Assembly (NCBI GenBank): GCA_025201345.1
Contig: JAIXMG010000006.1
Location: forward strand, 62,001 to 126,000
DNA length: 64,000 nt
From: Thamnidium elegans
Taxonomy: Eukaryota; Mucoromycota; Mucoromycetes; Mucorales; Mucoraceae
Reading direction: 5' to 3'
How positions within the stretch are numbered: the stretch's first letter is position 1; every line of letters begins with the position of its first letter. A program made the position numbers and the translations under genes. The notes beneath the pieces were generated by a model. That model searched no databases and was not told the origin of the DNA. It saw nothing but the letters and a program-made list of their open reading frames with translations. Below, in pieces: positions 21,606 to 36,910 of this stretch.

Positions 21606-23768
21606 TTACATTGCTTGAAGTTCCTTTTCATAGGCTTTATTGATTTCCTTACGCTTTAATTTCTGAGCCGCAGTCAATAAATTCATCTCGGGAGTCCAAA
21701 GATCCTTACAAATCCAAACATCAGTAATTACTTCAATACCTTTTAAACCAGAATGCTTTGCTTGTTCTTGCAAGACCTTTAAAATGAGTTTGCGCGTTCG
21801 TTTATCTTCACAAAGAGCATCCCAATCATCATTTTCAATTCCATTTTCAGCTAAAAACTTGCGAAGTACAGGTTCCAATGATACCATTAAAGCAACTGGT
21901 TTTGGATATAAAGAATCAGCATAGATACACAAGTTTTCAACAAGTGTACATGATTTATAACAACTTTCCAATTTTTCCAGTGCAATATATTCACCGTTAC
22001 TTAATTTAACAAGGTTCTTTAATCGATCAATAATTTGTAATGTACCACGTTCAGTCCATTCTCCAATATCTCCTGTCTTGAGCCATCCATCCTCTGTTAA
22101 CGCTTCCTTGGTCAATTCAGGCTGTTTATAGTAACCAGATGTAATACTTCCACCACGAATCCAAATCTCACCTTGAGAACGAGGTGAGTTGGTATGCAAG
22201 TATCCAACTTCAGGTTGATCGACTAATTTAACTTCAACACAAGGTACAGGTGCGCCTACTTCTCCTAACGCCCATTGTTCCGGTGCCATAATAGCACACA
22301 TACCTACTGATTCTGTCATACCATAGCCTTGTAAAATAGGACAAGCTGCCAACGTTAAAAACTCTTGCGTTTCAGGAGAAACAGGTGCGCCACCAGAAAG
22401 GCAATATCTTAAACGACCACCCAATTGTTGTTTCACATTTTTAAATACAACTTTATCTAATAATCCAGCTCCCATCTTGTGCTTCTTCAAGAACTTCTTC
22501 ATCTTCAAGGCACCCATAAAGATCTTTTCAATACGAGGACCACGTTCCAAAACTTTATTGAGTACAGTCTTTCGAATAGTTTCCCAAACCTGTGGTACAC
22601 CTGTCATAATAGTGGGTCCAAATTCTTGTAAATCACCTTTACAGTTCTTGACTGAAACATCTGTCAATGTACGAATAGATCCATAACCTAGTGTCATACC
22701 TAAAAAGATACAAAGGTTTTCTACCAAGAACTCAAGTACATGCGCCAAAGGTAAATAAGCCATCATCGTATCATTAGGTTCCAAAAGATGTTGCAACATA
22801 CGACATACACCAGCAATAGCAGCTACAACATTACCGTGTGTTAACATAACACCCTTTGGGTTACCTGTACTACCACTGGTATACATAATACAGCACAAAT
22901 CCTCACTTTTAGGTTTAACAACCTCTACTATATTCTCTCTACCCAACTTTTCCAATTCTTCATACGACATGATGTTTTTAATATGTTCAAAAGATTTCAA
23001 GGTAGTAATATGTTCTGCATCAGCCTCACCACGATATACAATAGAGTCGACGCTGGAACAGTCTTTTAAAATCTTGGCAAGTAAAGGTAATTGGTCACTG
23101 TTTACAAAACAAAGACTGGCTTCGGATTCTGTAATGGCGTGGTGTAAACCTTCTGCTCCTAACGTATCATAAGCTGTCACAATCGTAATCGCTTGTGTAA
23201 ACGCACCTACATTTTATAAAAAAAAAGTAAGTTCAAGTGTTTCGTTGTATATATATACATAATATCTTTTCTTTTTCTTTTTACCGTGAGCCATAAACAT
23301 CCATTCAACACTATTCAAAAAAAAAAAGAAAAAAGGTTAGCGTGTTTTTATTTTCTTGGCAACAAATATTTACCTTGTAGAAGCAGAAATTTGCAACTTA
23401 TCACCTTTTTTTAAACCAAGTTGACGAAGACCAGCTCCAATATACTTTGTCATCTCTGCTGCTTCAGCATAAGTGTAATGATGGTACTCACTTAATTGAA
23501 AGAAAGTCCAACTTTTTGTTTCCTTTTTTTCTACACCGTCAACAACTTTTGTTATTTGTTTACTTTCAACAATTGTATCTTGTAACTGACGATACCCAAA
23601 TCCTTTACGGTCATTAAAACTATTGCTGGCGTATTGTAAGACGTCATATAATGTCTCAACTCCTTTTGCTGGTTGGGTCATTAATTCACTAGGTGAAAGA
23701 ATCGAACGGTGAACTGGGCCTTCCCCTGGTTGTGCTTTTGAAACAGGTACAGAAAATTTAGATATCAT
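21606..23768 (-). CDS. Long-chain-fatty-acid--CoA ligase (acyl-CoA synthetase)
   Basis: Three exons (23768 to about 23373, about 23310-23285, and about 23215-21606), giving roughly 680 residues, near the usual 690-700 of fungal Faa/LACS proteins. It carries the AMP-binding signature YTSGSTGNPKGV, YLPLAHVLE, LSGGAPVSPETQEFL, GYGMTESVGM, the FACS motif region (DGWLKTGDIGEW, TLQIIDRLKNLVKLSNGEYI) and a C-terminal LTAAQKLKRKEINKAYEKEL. The enzyme activates long-chain fatty acids to acyl-CoA using ATP, feeding beta-oxidation and lipid synthesis. No N-terminal signal anchor stands out; the first 20 residues contain SKAQPG. Well supported. Confidence 0.95.
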
Positions 23769-24588
23769 TTTTTTTTTTATAAAGTGAAAAAAAGGTTAAT
23801 TTGTTTCGTTTTTTGTATTTATAACAAATTTTAATTTATTTGTGACCTTTTTATTCACCGCTTCCTTGGCTACCTCTTTTACCATGTGATTCTTACTACT
23901 TTTCACTCGCACTGAGAATAACTAGTTTAGGCTTTATGTGAGAAAACCAACCACTCTTTTTTTATTCACTAGATCACGCTACTACTAATAAAAAAAAGTA
24001 GGGTTGTCCGTGCCACTGTAGTACATGGTTTAAAGTAGCTTAAATTAAGCAATTCAACCTGTTTGAATAGCCAGTTTTTTTTTTAAAAAAAAACAGATGT
24101 TTATAGATAATAAACGCGTGTTTTAATCTCAGAATTTTAATAAATTATAAAAACGTTATACGTGACAACCATTTCCTGCAGAAAGTTATATAATGTATTT
24201 TTGTGGGAAGAAAAAAAAAAGGATTTATGAACAATATAGTTGATTTTTGGAAAGTGTCATTACTTTTGGTTAAACACAAAAGAAATACAATTGTTCTTTC
24301 TGTTTTACATAATGTTTTTTTCCACCGTTGAGGAAAATTGTTACTCAAGATTTATTTCTCGAATACCAAAGTTCCTTCTGCAGAAGTAATAAGGCAAACT
24401 AGGCTATTGTAGCATGAGGGCGTTTCATATGCAACTTTAATTCAAGTAGTACAACAATGGAGGGAGAAGAAGGAAAAAAAAATGCAGCTGAACTAAGCTC
24501 AAGTCACCACAAGCTATTACATCTTCTCGTTGTGCATTCGAGTTGAAGTTTATCTAGATATAAAATTGTGTTTTATTGATAGAAAAAA
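23769..24588. other. Intergenic region upstream of the acyl-CoA synthetase gene
   Basis: 820 bp containing the LACS promoter and the 3' flank of the Hsp70-like gene. A T10A9-type palindrome lies at 24074-24090. No gene seen. Confidence 0.45.
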
Positions 24589-26707
24589 TTAAAATCTATT
24601 TAGAGTCATTGGTTCACCAGACTCTATGGAACGGTCATGACTAACATCTTTTCCAACAATCTTTACAGAAATACACAGTGAAGACGAGTGCCCTTTTGAG
24701 ACTACAGAAATCATGAACGGTACATCGTCACCTACTTTAAACCCATTCATTTTGGGATAAAAATCATACCTACAAACTGTTTCTGAAATACAGTCTAAAG
24801 AAACCGTATCATTATTCTCAGACATATCAAAACTTTTAAATCGATGAAGTTCTGAATAAAAAATAATAAGTTATATGAGCTATTTATATGGCTTTTTTTT
24901 TTCTTTTCTTTTTTACCAATGTAGATGTACGTTCCACCTAAATCATGTTGTAAATTCAAATAAAATACTTTGTTTAATGAATCAGGGTTTATGATATCAC
25001 CCTTTTTAAAAAGTGGAAACGCAGTATTGCTATCAATCTCAATCAGATTTGTATCCGTTCTGTTGTTTTTGTATACAAACTGTCGACTGCCTTCACGTTG
25101 ATAAATAGTAAACCCATAATTCTCACTAAATACTTGATGCAACATACCCCCTGAAAATGCTTTATGATATATTACTGGTTGTAGTTGAAAAAGTTGAGTC
25201 GGTAATTCAGGTATAACAACACAAGCTGTTTCAATTCCTTGTTCTCGATTAAAATCCTCTGCTTCCTCTATTAGTATCTTGACAATTGCGTGCTGAAATT
25301 GTACGTTTTTGTTAAAGTATATCAAGATAAATAGGTATTTTATATTAGCGTATTTTGCAAACAACTGTTGATTTATCAAAGAAGATTGTACAGTGACACT
25401 AATTTGTTGCAAAAAAGGTTTAAAACAAATGTTTAAAATATCTTGAAATTTCAAATCAACTTGACAATGACAAGTTTTATTTAACCGCAAGTCTGTGATA
25501 CTTTGCAAGTTCGAATTTTCTGCCAGAATCTATATAAATATTTAAAAAAATAGTTAAAAGTATATATATCGCTACATCTCTTACATTATTTGAAATATAT
25601 TCTTTAAGATGAATCATAAATTCAGATTTAGTTTTCAATGAGAATAGTTCGGTACCATCACTTTTATGTACATTACATAATTGAATTAAACAGGTATTTT
25701 GGGTAAGCTTGTTCCACATTAAAAAACATAAAGAATCGTACATATTTGGAATTCGAATGATATTATCTTGCAAGATAATCGACTCTTGTTCCGAGCAAGG
25801 ACTAGTCACTACTTGGTTCAAAGTGAGTTGTACATAATCTTCGTGTAATTGAGCCAGCACAAAATAAGATTTGAGCGGAAACTTTAATTGAACAGATAAT
25901 CTTTGAATGGCAGGAAGTAATACCTCTCCTTGTGTAACAACCCTCAGTTTTTTAGAGGGATCGTCTTTTGGTACCAAACCGCTTTCTAATACGAGACCTT
26001 GAAAATCTCGCTTATTATTACCAATAACATGATCAAGTAACATCTTTTCTATCGAAACCATGTATCCAATTTTGATGTGCGATTTTTCAGTATGTGCGTT
26101 TGTTGACAGCTTGTTTGATATAAGATGTTTTATATAAATCATATACATCAATACAAACGCCTTGATATATTTTTTTTGTTCAGTTGATACTGAATCTTCT
26201 GCGGAAGATACTAGTGCTTCTTCATAAGTGTCGTCTGTATGAAATATAGATTTTTTTACATACGCCTTGTACTTTAATAAAGATGCTTTGATATGGGATC
26301 GACGTTTACCAGAAGTGATAGTATTGTTTAATATGGCCTCTATTTCTAGCATAAAGTTTTTATCAATGTTCAAATGGTTGTAGTAATCCATCAAGTACTT
26401 TTCAGCAAACATGATAAATCTAAAAGTAAAATAAAAGTTCGTATATAATATAAAGTTTGTTTGTTTTTACTGGTACCTACCGTTTTTTGGTATAAACAGT
26501 TGTTATACTTGAAACTTTGAAGAAGTTTCGTAACGAAGGTAAACTATAAATGTGTTAGCCTAACCACAGTATATATTATATCTGTACCTTACCACTTATC
26601 GATTGTAAACGAACTATGACTAATGGTCTCTTTAATTATCCCATTTTCATCTAAAAGTGAATACGATAATAATGTAGACTTTAAAGAAATGTCTGTTTAT
26701 ACATAGA

Positions 26708-26740
<33 letters not shown>

Positions 26741-28338
26741 TAATTTTTCGAAAAATAGCAAGACAACTTTCAATGCTTTAGGGAGGGACTTACTTATATT
26801 TATGATAACGTTTGGCCTAGAATTTAAAAATAGAGATGAAGAACCAGGTGAATAGCCTTTAGACAACATCCTTGGTTTAATATACATATCAGCATTCTGA
26901 ATAGTTTCCAACACACCTAACCCTGCACCCTGTAAAATATTCTTTCTACGCACCACCTTTGTATTTGTAGTGGCTTTTTTCGTAGTTGTTATAAGTTTCA
27001 AGAATCTTCTATTATACTCCAACGTATACTTTAACCATTCCACCAACGAAGGATCAAACTCGACTTCAGATGTATAATAATCTTGTAATATAACGATACT
27101 GTATTCCTTTAAAAAATTACTTGAAAGTAAATCTTTTAAATTATCAAGTAAGGTTTTACCGATTTCAACACATATATCATAAATACGAATGGATTTCAAA
27201 AATGTTGTATGTAGTTGGTTTAATTGCCAGTATTTTTTTTCGGTGATAAAAGGATCCATCAATCGATCATAATTACGATTGCTATTCTACATATATATAA
27301 CAACTGCTTTAACATACAATATCAAAAATATATTTTTTTTTTAAATTTACCGTATCCGTAAAATTCTTGCTGTATATTTCTTCTACCATCATTTCAACAA
27401 TTTGACTTTGATCCTCTAGACTCAACTTGGAATATATAAACGTCTCTATACATTTTTTAATATCTTTTGATGTAACCAGTAAAGATTGTGAACGCATAAC
27501 TTTAGGAAACAGAACCGAATGAGGAAAATCAAATAAAGTATTCATGGTATATATCAAATCCAATTTAATCCTAACACCATCATCTTTCACTGCAGCCAAT
27601 CTAGCCAATACTGTATTTTGTCCTCTTCGAAACCAATCATTTTTTCCTTCCCCATCTGCTGAATTTTGTAAACTATAACATATTGATTCAATATCCGAGA
27701 AAAACAACAGTCTATCCTTGTGATCCTTGTTTGATATCAAACCAGCCTTAATAAAAATCGGTTGAATCAACTCTTGTCTTATCTCTTCAGGCCACTCTGA
27801 AGGAACCACAAACGCGTAATGAATCATACCCATTGACTCAATCTTTTTTTCTGACTGTAACATCGATTTCTTGACAGCTAAACTTAAATAATCTGATACT
27901 GCTTGTACAAAAAACACATCATCTTTGTTCCAATCACTTTGTTCTTTTTTAAATAGTTGACGTAATCCATCCATAAAATTATCTATATAAGTGTGGTCTT
28001 GATTGCTGTCGGCTTTCAAACTTGTGTTACCCCAAAGTAAAACCTTTGTCTGTTGTTTATTGTAGGTAATACAAGCTTCTTCACTATTTTTTTTTTAAAA
28101 AAAAGAAAAATGTTAAAAAATAAAAAAGACAGCTATCTGGATAATAAGTTACCTTAACGCATTTTCTAACAATAAAAGTGATCTATTTGAAGTAGAAATC
28201 ATCTTTACATAAACTTTGCTTTTTCCAAAATCTATGTGATAAAATACATCAATAATCCAGAAAAGAAGTTTCTTAGTGATATAAATACTTACGGATAACA
28301 GCACAATCCGTATGTCGATGAAGATCATATACTTTCTT
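24589..28338 (-). CDS. Divergent HSPA12-like Hsp70 family ATPase-fold protein
   Basis: About eight exons from 28338 (MKKVYDLHRHTDCAVI) to the stop at 24589. Exon 2 gives IDFGKSKVYVK, the position of the Hsp70 phosphate-1 loop. Later come HYAFVVPSEWPEEIRQELI, GLISNKDHKDRLLFFSDIES, a long middle part with KAFVLMYMIYIKHLI, VQLTLNQVVTSP, GYMVSIEKMLLDHVIG, and a C-terminal beta-rich region (RQFVYKNNRTD, FYLNLQHDLGGTYIYI, KIVGKDVSHD). The layout matches the HSPA12-like Hsp70s that are multiplied in Mucoromycota. The usual DFGTT is DFGKS and a later helix-loop lacks the normal Gly-rich phosphate-2 motif, so ATP hydrolysis is doubtful. Role unknown; fragments of the same family lie at 50.8-52.2 kb. 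Confidence 0.72.
26703..26734. repeat. AT dinucleotide microsatellite in an intron
   Basis: (AT)n run of about 30 bp in an intron-like interval of the Hsp70-like gene. Confidence 0.7.
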
Positions 28339-28534
28339 CATAGTAATAAATAAAATGCCAATATAAGTATAGAAAGAAAAAGAGAGAAAGATGGGTCCAC
28401 AAACTCAAATATAAGTTTTGTCACCAATGTGTTACACTTGTTTGCCATGGTGATTTATGGTGACTTCTTTTTCTTTATAAATGTTATTCTAGTTTATTTG
28501 GTTCAATATTAATGCTTATTGTTTTACCTCCTTC

Positions 28535-28571
<37 letters not shown>

Positions 28572-29377
28572 ACCAAAAACTTTTATTATATCTTTTACCA
28601 ACAGCTTTTTTGTTGGTATTAATAAAAAAAAAAATCAAAACAACTGTCCACAAATCATATACAAATCATATACTAAAAATATATATATATATTCACTGAT
28701 AAACTTATCATCAATGACGGTAAACCTGTGCTTAAATTAGAGGAGCTTCAATCTCACTGATAATTGTATTTCTGTACAGCTTAAATTGAATCATAAATGA
28801 TGCTGCAATCATTCCATTGATTCTGCAATCATTGATGATTAGATTTATCATTTTTTCTCGTATAGTATACGAGTAGCGTAATTATTGCAAGACATCTTCT
28901 TAATGGTATGATTTCATGTGAAGGTAAGCATCACAACAGAAGCATATATGATCTAAGCTAATTATGTAATAGTGGTTAATTAAAAAAAAAGCAAACAACG
29001 CTGATCGCTTTAAGCTTCAAGTAAGCTATTAATCCTTAGATCACCCGGCAATACACTCTTCTGCAAAACAGGACACACTAATAGTGCACTATTGTAAAGC
29101 ATCCATTCTACGTAATATTTTTTTTCGAAAAGATACTAATCCGGAAACCTAAAGAACTATAACAAGTCTTTTTTTTCTTTTCGTCTCTTAGTCTTTGAAC
29201 GAATAAATATATGGGCCCACCAGTGTGTTACAATAAATCATCATTTAAGGGAAATCAAAGCCAGTTAAACTATGACGACAGTCGCGCCTCATGCGCCTGT
29301 TATTCAAAATAACTATATAAAATTACTAATACCTTCCCTTCTCTCTTTTTCTTTTTCTTCACGAAAAAAAAACGAAA
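28339..29377. other. Long divergent intergenic region
   Basis: 1.04 kb between the Hsp70-like gene (minus) and a membrane-protein gene (plus). Contains a T38-class tract at 28528-28566. Short ORFs here are low complexity. No gene seen. Confidence 0.45.
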
Positions 29378-30545
29378 ATGACAGTCGAATACCCATTAGC
29401 AGTCGGTATACTTGCCTCTTACTTTTTACTTATCATATTTTTATTCTACAAGATATCACCTCAACTTACACACTGTATCAAAAACTTGACACCTGAAATA
29501 ACTTTATTCTTAATACTCGCCGTCTTTTCGTTTCTTTCAACATGGACATACATGTTTAAATTCTTTGCATTTAGTTTTTACCAATGGAAAGAACTTGCTG
29601 TTTACAAGTACGATGTATCTCAAATGTCCTTTTTAAATTCTATCTCGTATTGGTTACATGATGTGTCTTTGTTCGATAGTGCTTGGAGACAAGTATGTGT
29701 TGGTGCTTGGCAATGGTTATGGAGTCACCAGTTGTGTAGTTTAACTGTAGCTGTTTGGACACCTATTTTAGCTATCGAAGGTAAGATATAAAAAAAAAAA
29801 ACAAAAGTATTTTCTTTAGTTAAACTGATAAAATATTTAACTAGGTTATAAACGCGGTATTCATCATATTTGGGCCTACATGATCTTGGGTCAAGTAGTA
29901 GCTATCTCAGTTGGGTCCTCCTTATTCTTTGCCGTCATGTTATCCCACCAACCTATCCCCTACAGACAAGCCCCATCTAAACTTTTGACATCACTTGCTG
30001 TATCTACCATCGGTGGTATCATAACCGTGATTATATCTCCATTTGTAGCTGCCACTGAAGGATTTATGCCCAATTTGTTAGTTATGCACATCTTATTAGT
30101 GTTCCCACTTGTTGCTTTAAACTACTTGCCTGCCATTGAATATACCTCCAACAAGACAGGGTTAAGTGTCATGGCACTTTACCTTTTATCAGCTGGTGCC
30201 AATTTCTCAATCTATGTACATCAATGGATCGAATGTTTATCTGTTCTTGAAGTTCAATCTAATAGCTTTATCTGTGATGTATTTAACAAGTTATTTAGTA
30301 CCTTTTTCGCCCACCCAGCTCAATCTAGTATTAGTTACGATATTGTATGTATGCAAATTATTTCAGTGGCATGGATGTATACACAAAGTAAACACATCTT
30401 TAACTCGGTTCCCTGTTGGATTATTGCATTGATGTTATCCACTCCCATTTTATCTGCTTCCGTTACATTACCACTTTTCTTTGCTGCTTGTGAATACGAA
30501 ACATTTTCTGTTCAAAAGATTATTTATTCGCAAAAAAGGAATTAA
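29378..30545 (+). CDS. Multi-pass membrane protein, unrecognised family
   Basis: Two exons (29378 to about 29782 and about 29845-30545; GTAAGA donor, AACTAG acceptor), about 370 residues. Hydrophobicity suggests eight or nine transmembrane helices, for example YPLAVGILASYFLLIIFLFY at residues 4-23, ITLFLILAVFSFLSTWTYMF, LTVAVWTPILAI, MILGQVVAISVGSSLFFAVM and SVTLPLFFAACEY near the end. The start at 29378 follows a purine-rich leader. It resembles fungal uncharacterised integral membrane proteins, possibly of the ER. No enzymatic motif is seen. The gene converges on the dolichol-phosphate mannose synthase gene with only 39 bp between stops. Confidence 0.75.
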
Positions 30546-30584
30546 AAAATATATGCATATAATAAATGAGAGGGGGGGTTTTTT

Positions 30585-33033
<2,449 letters not shown>

Positions 33034-33429
33034 CTACTGATAAACTAGATTAACTTTAGGTTCTAAACACTTTTCCGTATGAAAGATGCCAACAATAGGA
33101 GAATCAGCCGAAGCCATATTCCTTGTAAAAATAACTTTAGGCAATACTATCTTTCTTTTTTTAATTGTATTTGATATCGCTGTATCCACTTTTCTAGTAC
33201 GTTTTAACTCTTGCTGAATTTTTTTATTAGCGGGTTGCTTTGAATACAGTGGTGAAAACCTTTCTTCCTTTTCTATTTGTGAGTCTTTTCCAAATACGTC
33301 AAATTCGTTGCCTTGATATACTTTGTAGGAACTGTTAATCATTTTTCTTTTATCCAGTTTAGTCAGTTCATCTTTGTCCACATTGAGTCTATAAATGTCG
33401 ACTAAATGTCTTTCTCTCTTTTTCCACAT
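33034..33429 (-). CDS. Small basic protein of unknown function
   Basis: A single-exon 131-residue ORF starting 76 bp after the RAB3GAP1 stop on the same strand. It is highly charged, Lys/Arg rich (MWKKRERHLVDIYRLNVDKD, KKIQQELKRTRK, NTIKKRKIVLPKV) and ends SPIVGIFHTEKCLEP followed by VNLVYQ. Possible nuclear localisation signals. No family recognised. Its composition is like a real gene rather than low-complexity noise. Confidence 0.5.
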   Translation of the reverse strand: MWKKRERHLVDIYRLNVDKDELTKLDKRKMINSSYKVYQGNEFDVFGKDSQIEKEERFSPLYSKQPANKKIQQELKRTRKVDTAISNTIKKRKIVLPKVIFTRNMASADSPIVGIFHTEKCLEPKVNLVYQ

Positions 33430-33505
33430 TTACTTCCAAAAAGAAAAAAAAAATTAAAAAGAGGAAAATAATTGGTTACAAAAAAAGTTATTATTTAATT
33501 ATTAT

Positions 33506-36500
33506 TTAGCAGTACAATGCGTCTGTTGTTTGCATGTCTAATATCCTTATCTCGTCATCTTTTACAATGGCATATTGTCTTTGCGGCAACACTCTACCCT
33601 CTGTTGTCAAATCTTTACAATCGCTATATAATATATATTCTCTGTAAGAAGGTTTGGATATCGCTCCATCTACAAGAAAAAAAAATAAATATTTTTGCTT
33701 CCCCCAAAAATAAAATAAAAAAACTTACTGTCATTTCTAAATAATTGGAACACAGCAGACCTTTCTTCACCCTCCTTTACTATTGCCTGATCATGAAATA
33801 ATAATTGATCTACTAGGTCATACTGTCCCGGCAACTATCCAATAAAATATAAGTACAACGTATACACACACTTTATATATAATTACCTTGCGTAGTAAAG
33901 AAATAGCGTAACACATGATGGATTCTTGTCGACGTATAGTCTGAATCATACTATCAAATGTTCTCTTTCCATGACTAAAAAAAAAAAAACCACCCAAAAT
34001 TCACATTAAAAAAATTACAATATACTACAAAAAAAAAAAGACTTACCGTAAATCATCCCAAGGAAATTCCGATAAATCAGTACCTAAACGTGACAACCCA
34101 TTCGCAACATGCTTACTATACTTTGCAATTGGATGTGTAGAAAGTGCATCATATGATATCAAGCCTAAAGTAGGCAGCATCCTACAAAAAAAAATAACAA
34201 ATAAATCTCCTGCACGCATATACATTTTTTTTCTATCTAAATCTTACATTGAAAAAAGTTCATAAATAGAAGTTGTCTCTAAGAAATATAACCCCTTTTC
34301 TGCTTCCACGGATATACTAAACAAAGGTTTTTGACGATAACAAGGTATTCTTTTTGAACACTTCCAAAGTTCTTGCCAGATATTACTTGGTTCCGACATA
34401 CGTGTACTTAGATGTCCACCTTGTTCATCCGTAATCCAATCTCGAGGTGAATGCCAACGCACAAAGTCTTCTAAACAAGCAAATGGGTTCGCTGCTTTAA
34501 ACGCTTGCATATCAGAGTACAATTGAGCAGATTGTAATTTAGCTCGTTGATGTGTCGCTGTGGTAGAAGTACCCAAACTTTCAAATACATCTGCTTGTTC
34601 GTTAATCATATCCTCTGTCATAAACCCGGGGTCTTGTGTGATGGGTATCTGCATAGGTTCTCCTGTCTTTAAAAGTTTTAAATGTTCATGTATATGTGAT
34701 TCTCCTTCAGCTACCTTAGGATCCTTAATGGTAGCTGCTTCTGCTTCTAGTTCATCGGCACTGTTGGTAGTTGGTATATAAGGTAAACTAACAAACGATT
34801 CAGCCATGGCATTATTCTGTGCTAATAAAGATTCTTCTTTATCGTCACCACTGCTACTTGAATCTTCTTCTACAGCATCTAGAAACACATCACTATTTTC
34901 TGATTCTGCATCTTCAATATCAGAAGCAACAAAGGAAACTGAATCATCCATATCAGCAGATTCAGAAAGAGTACCATCTACAAACTTTTCCAACATGGAT
35001 TGAAACTTGGATCCTTTCGATTGTTGTTGAGTTTCATCATTGACGCTTTCAAACAAATGTGTTGGTCTCTTTAGTCTCACATCATACTTTGCTGTATTTC
35101 CATTCTGTGGCGAATTCTGAATCTTTCGTAAAATACAACAATTGACCATCGATATCTTTTGATGCAAGATATTATACCTTAAGTCAATTCCAATCGTCTT
35201 ACAATCCTCTTCATCATAAAGGAACGGGTTTAAATTAGGAATAGGTATCAAGTTCTCCCAATGCCATCTAATCTTTCTCAACACTTCCATCCAAATAATC
35301 TTGAAAAATCCTAAAAAGTTATTTGCATTTTGTTTTTTACCATTTTCTAACGAGACTTGTTCCAAACTATACAATAACAGGTTCCATAAAAAAGATCGAT
35401 AAGGTACAGCAGATCCAGTCTTTAACCTTAACCCTAACTCCTTTGTTGATAAATAATTTATAGTTTTGTTCTGATCGGATTGTTTTACATTAGAATAGGG
35501 TTCGAACAATGCCTGAATAACGTTATCTACTTGATCCGATTTAAAGAAATTGACTTGTTGATCTGTGACTGTACTCGTTTGCGGTGAAAATAAATTTCGC
35601 ATTAGGCTAATACTATCACTGGTTGAATCGTCATTACTATCATCGTACGGTGCCAAGTACTCTTTATTCGAAGGATCTTTTACCCAAGAAGAAATCACCT
35701 GTTCCAGCAAATTAGATAAATAAGCACGTTGTTGATGTGTGGGTGCAAGTTCTCTTGATATCTGCCATTGTTTCGCTGTCAATGCATCCATATTGGTTTG
35801 ATACGCATCATCAAATAATGCATCTTGAGATAATGGAAACAAAGCACTTAGCGTTAATGTACGTAAAGGATCATTAAAAGATCCAAATTGTAATTGATGA
35901 TTTGTGACAGGTAAATCTTCTTGTTTCTTTAATTGCCCTTCATCATCATCTTCATCCCCCCAAGATTCAAAATCATCACTAAAACTAATCTTTCGCTTGA
36001 TAGTCGGCTTTACTTCGTCCCAAATCTTCCAATTTTCATCGAACCAGTTTTTTAAATTATAAGTGTATACAGCTGATACCCAAAAGTCATTATCAACATC
36101 ACCTGGCTGGCCTACATATATAATTTTATTTTAGTTTTTTTTTTCTTTTTTTTTAAAAAAAAAACTACTGAAAAAATACTTACCGTAATCCTCACGACGT
36201 ACAGACAACTTTTGTAAGAACAAAGTTTTCAACCCGTCTAAATACGATAACTGAGAACTAGGTGGTGTCGTCAACGACATATGAAACCTAACTTCCGTCT
36301 CACTCATTTGATCCTTTGTATCCATATTCAGCATATACCCTAAATACATTTCATGTCTACTCTGTCCAACTTGTACAAACACAGGCACTCTGCATACGAC
36401 ATTCTGAAACGCAACTGCACAAGCCGACACAACCTGTTTCGCTAAATAAACATCCATACTTGATTTACCTCCTGTATTAAAAATCTTTTTCTTTATTGAA

Positions 36501-36910
36501 TCCATACTAGGTCGTATTATCAACAACGTATCTAGTCCACTCCATCGATGTAAATTATGATACGCTTGTCCAAACTGATAAAACTCATCACCAGACAAGG
36601 GAAACTCCTCTTTTTGTTGGGGGTTAGAAGGATGATGATGAAAAGTCAATTGAAAAGCATCTTGTGCCATCACAAGCGTTTCAGTTCGTGTAAATTCTTG
36701 TGCAGAAGGATGTTGAATAGCTGCTCCATGTCGTTTTAATTGCTCTTTACTGAATATTCCAAACGATCCATCTTTTAAACCCCACGATAAAAGCGTTTCT
36801 TCTATAGTCGTCACGAATTTTTCAAAGTTGGAGACTGATGTATAATCTACAAATTCGTAACGTGAAAGTTCATCACTGTAGGAAGAACTTTGTCTTCGTT
36901 TTGTTGTCAT
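33506..36910 (-). CDS. RAB3GAP1: Rab3 GTPase-activating protein catalytic subunit
   Basis: A large gene of about seven exons. The N-terminus (residues 1 to about 240; exon 36910 to about 36185) reads RYEFVDYTSVSNFEKFV and MYLGYMLNMD. The middle carries LRLKTGSAVPYRSFLWNLLL, an acidic Ser-rich linker, then the conserved catalytic region AFKAANPFACLEDFVRWHSP-RDW, LSTRMSEPSNIWQELW and RQKPLFSISVEAEKGLYFLE. Small last exons give YREYILYSDCKDL, LPQRQYAIVKDDEIRIL and the stop at 33506. The family acts with RAB3GAP2 as GAP for Rab3 and as GEF for Rab18 in secretion, lipid droplet and autophagy control. The arginine-containing VRWHSPRD region is retained. Well supported. Confidence 0.93.

Noticed and set aside
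28519..28740. Phe-rich ORF
   Set aside because: Made by the long T tract.
34560..35043. Plus-strand ORFs antisense to RAB3GAP1
   Set aside because: Antisense reflections of the acidic Ser-rich linker.
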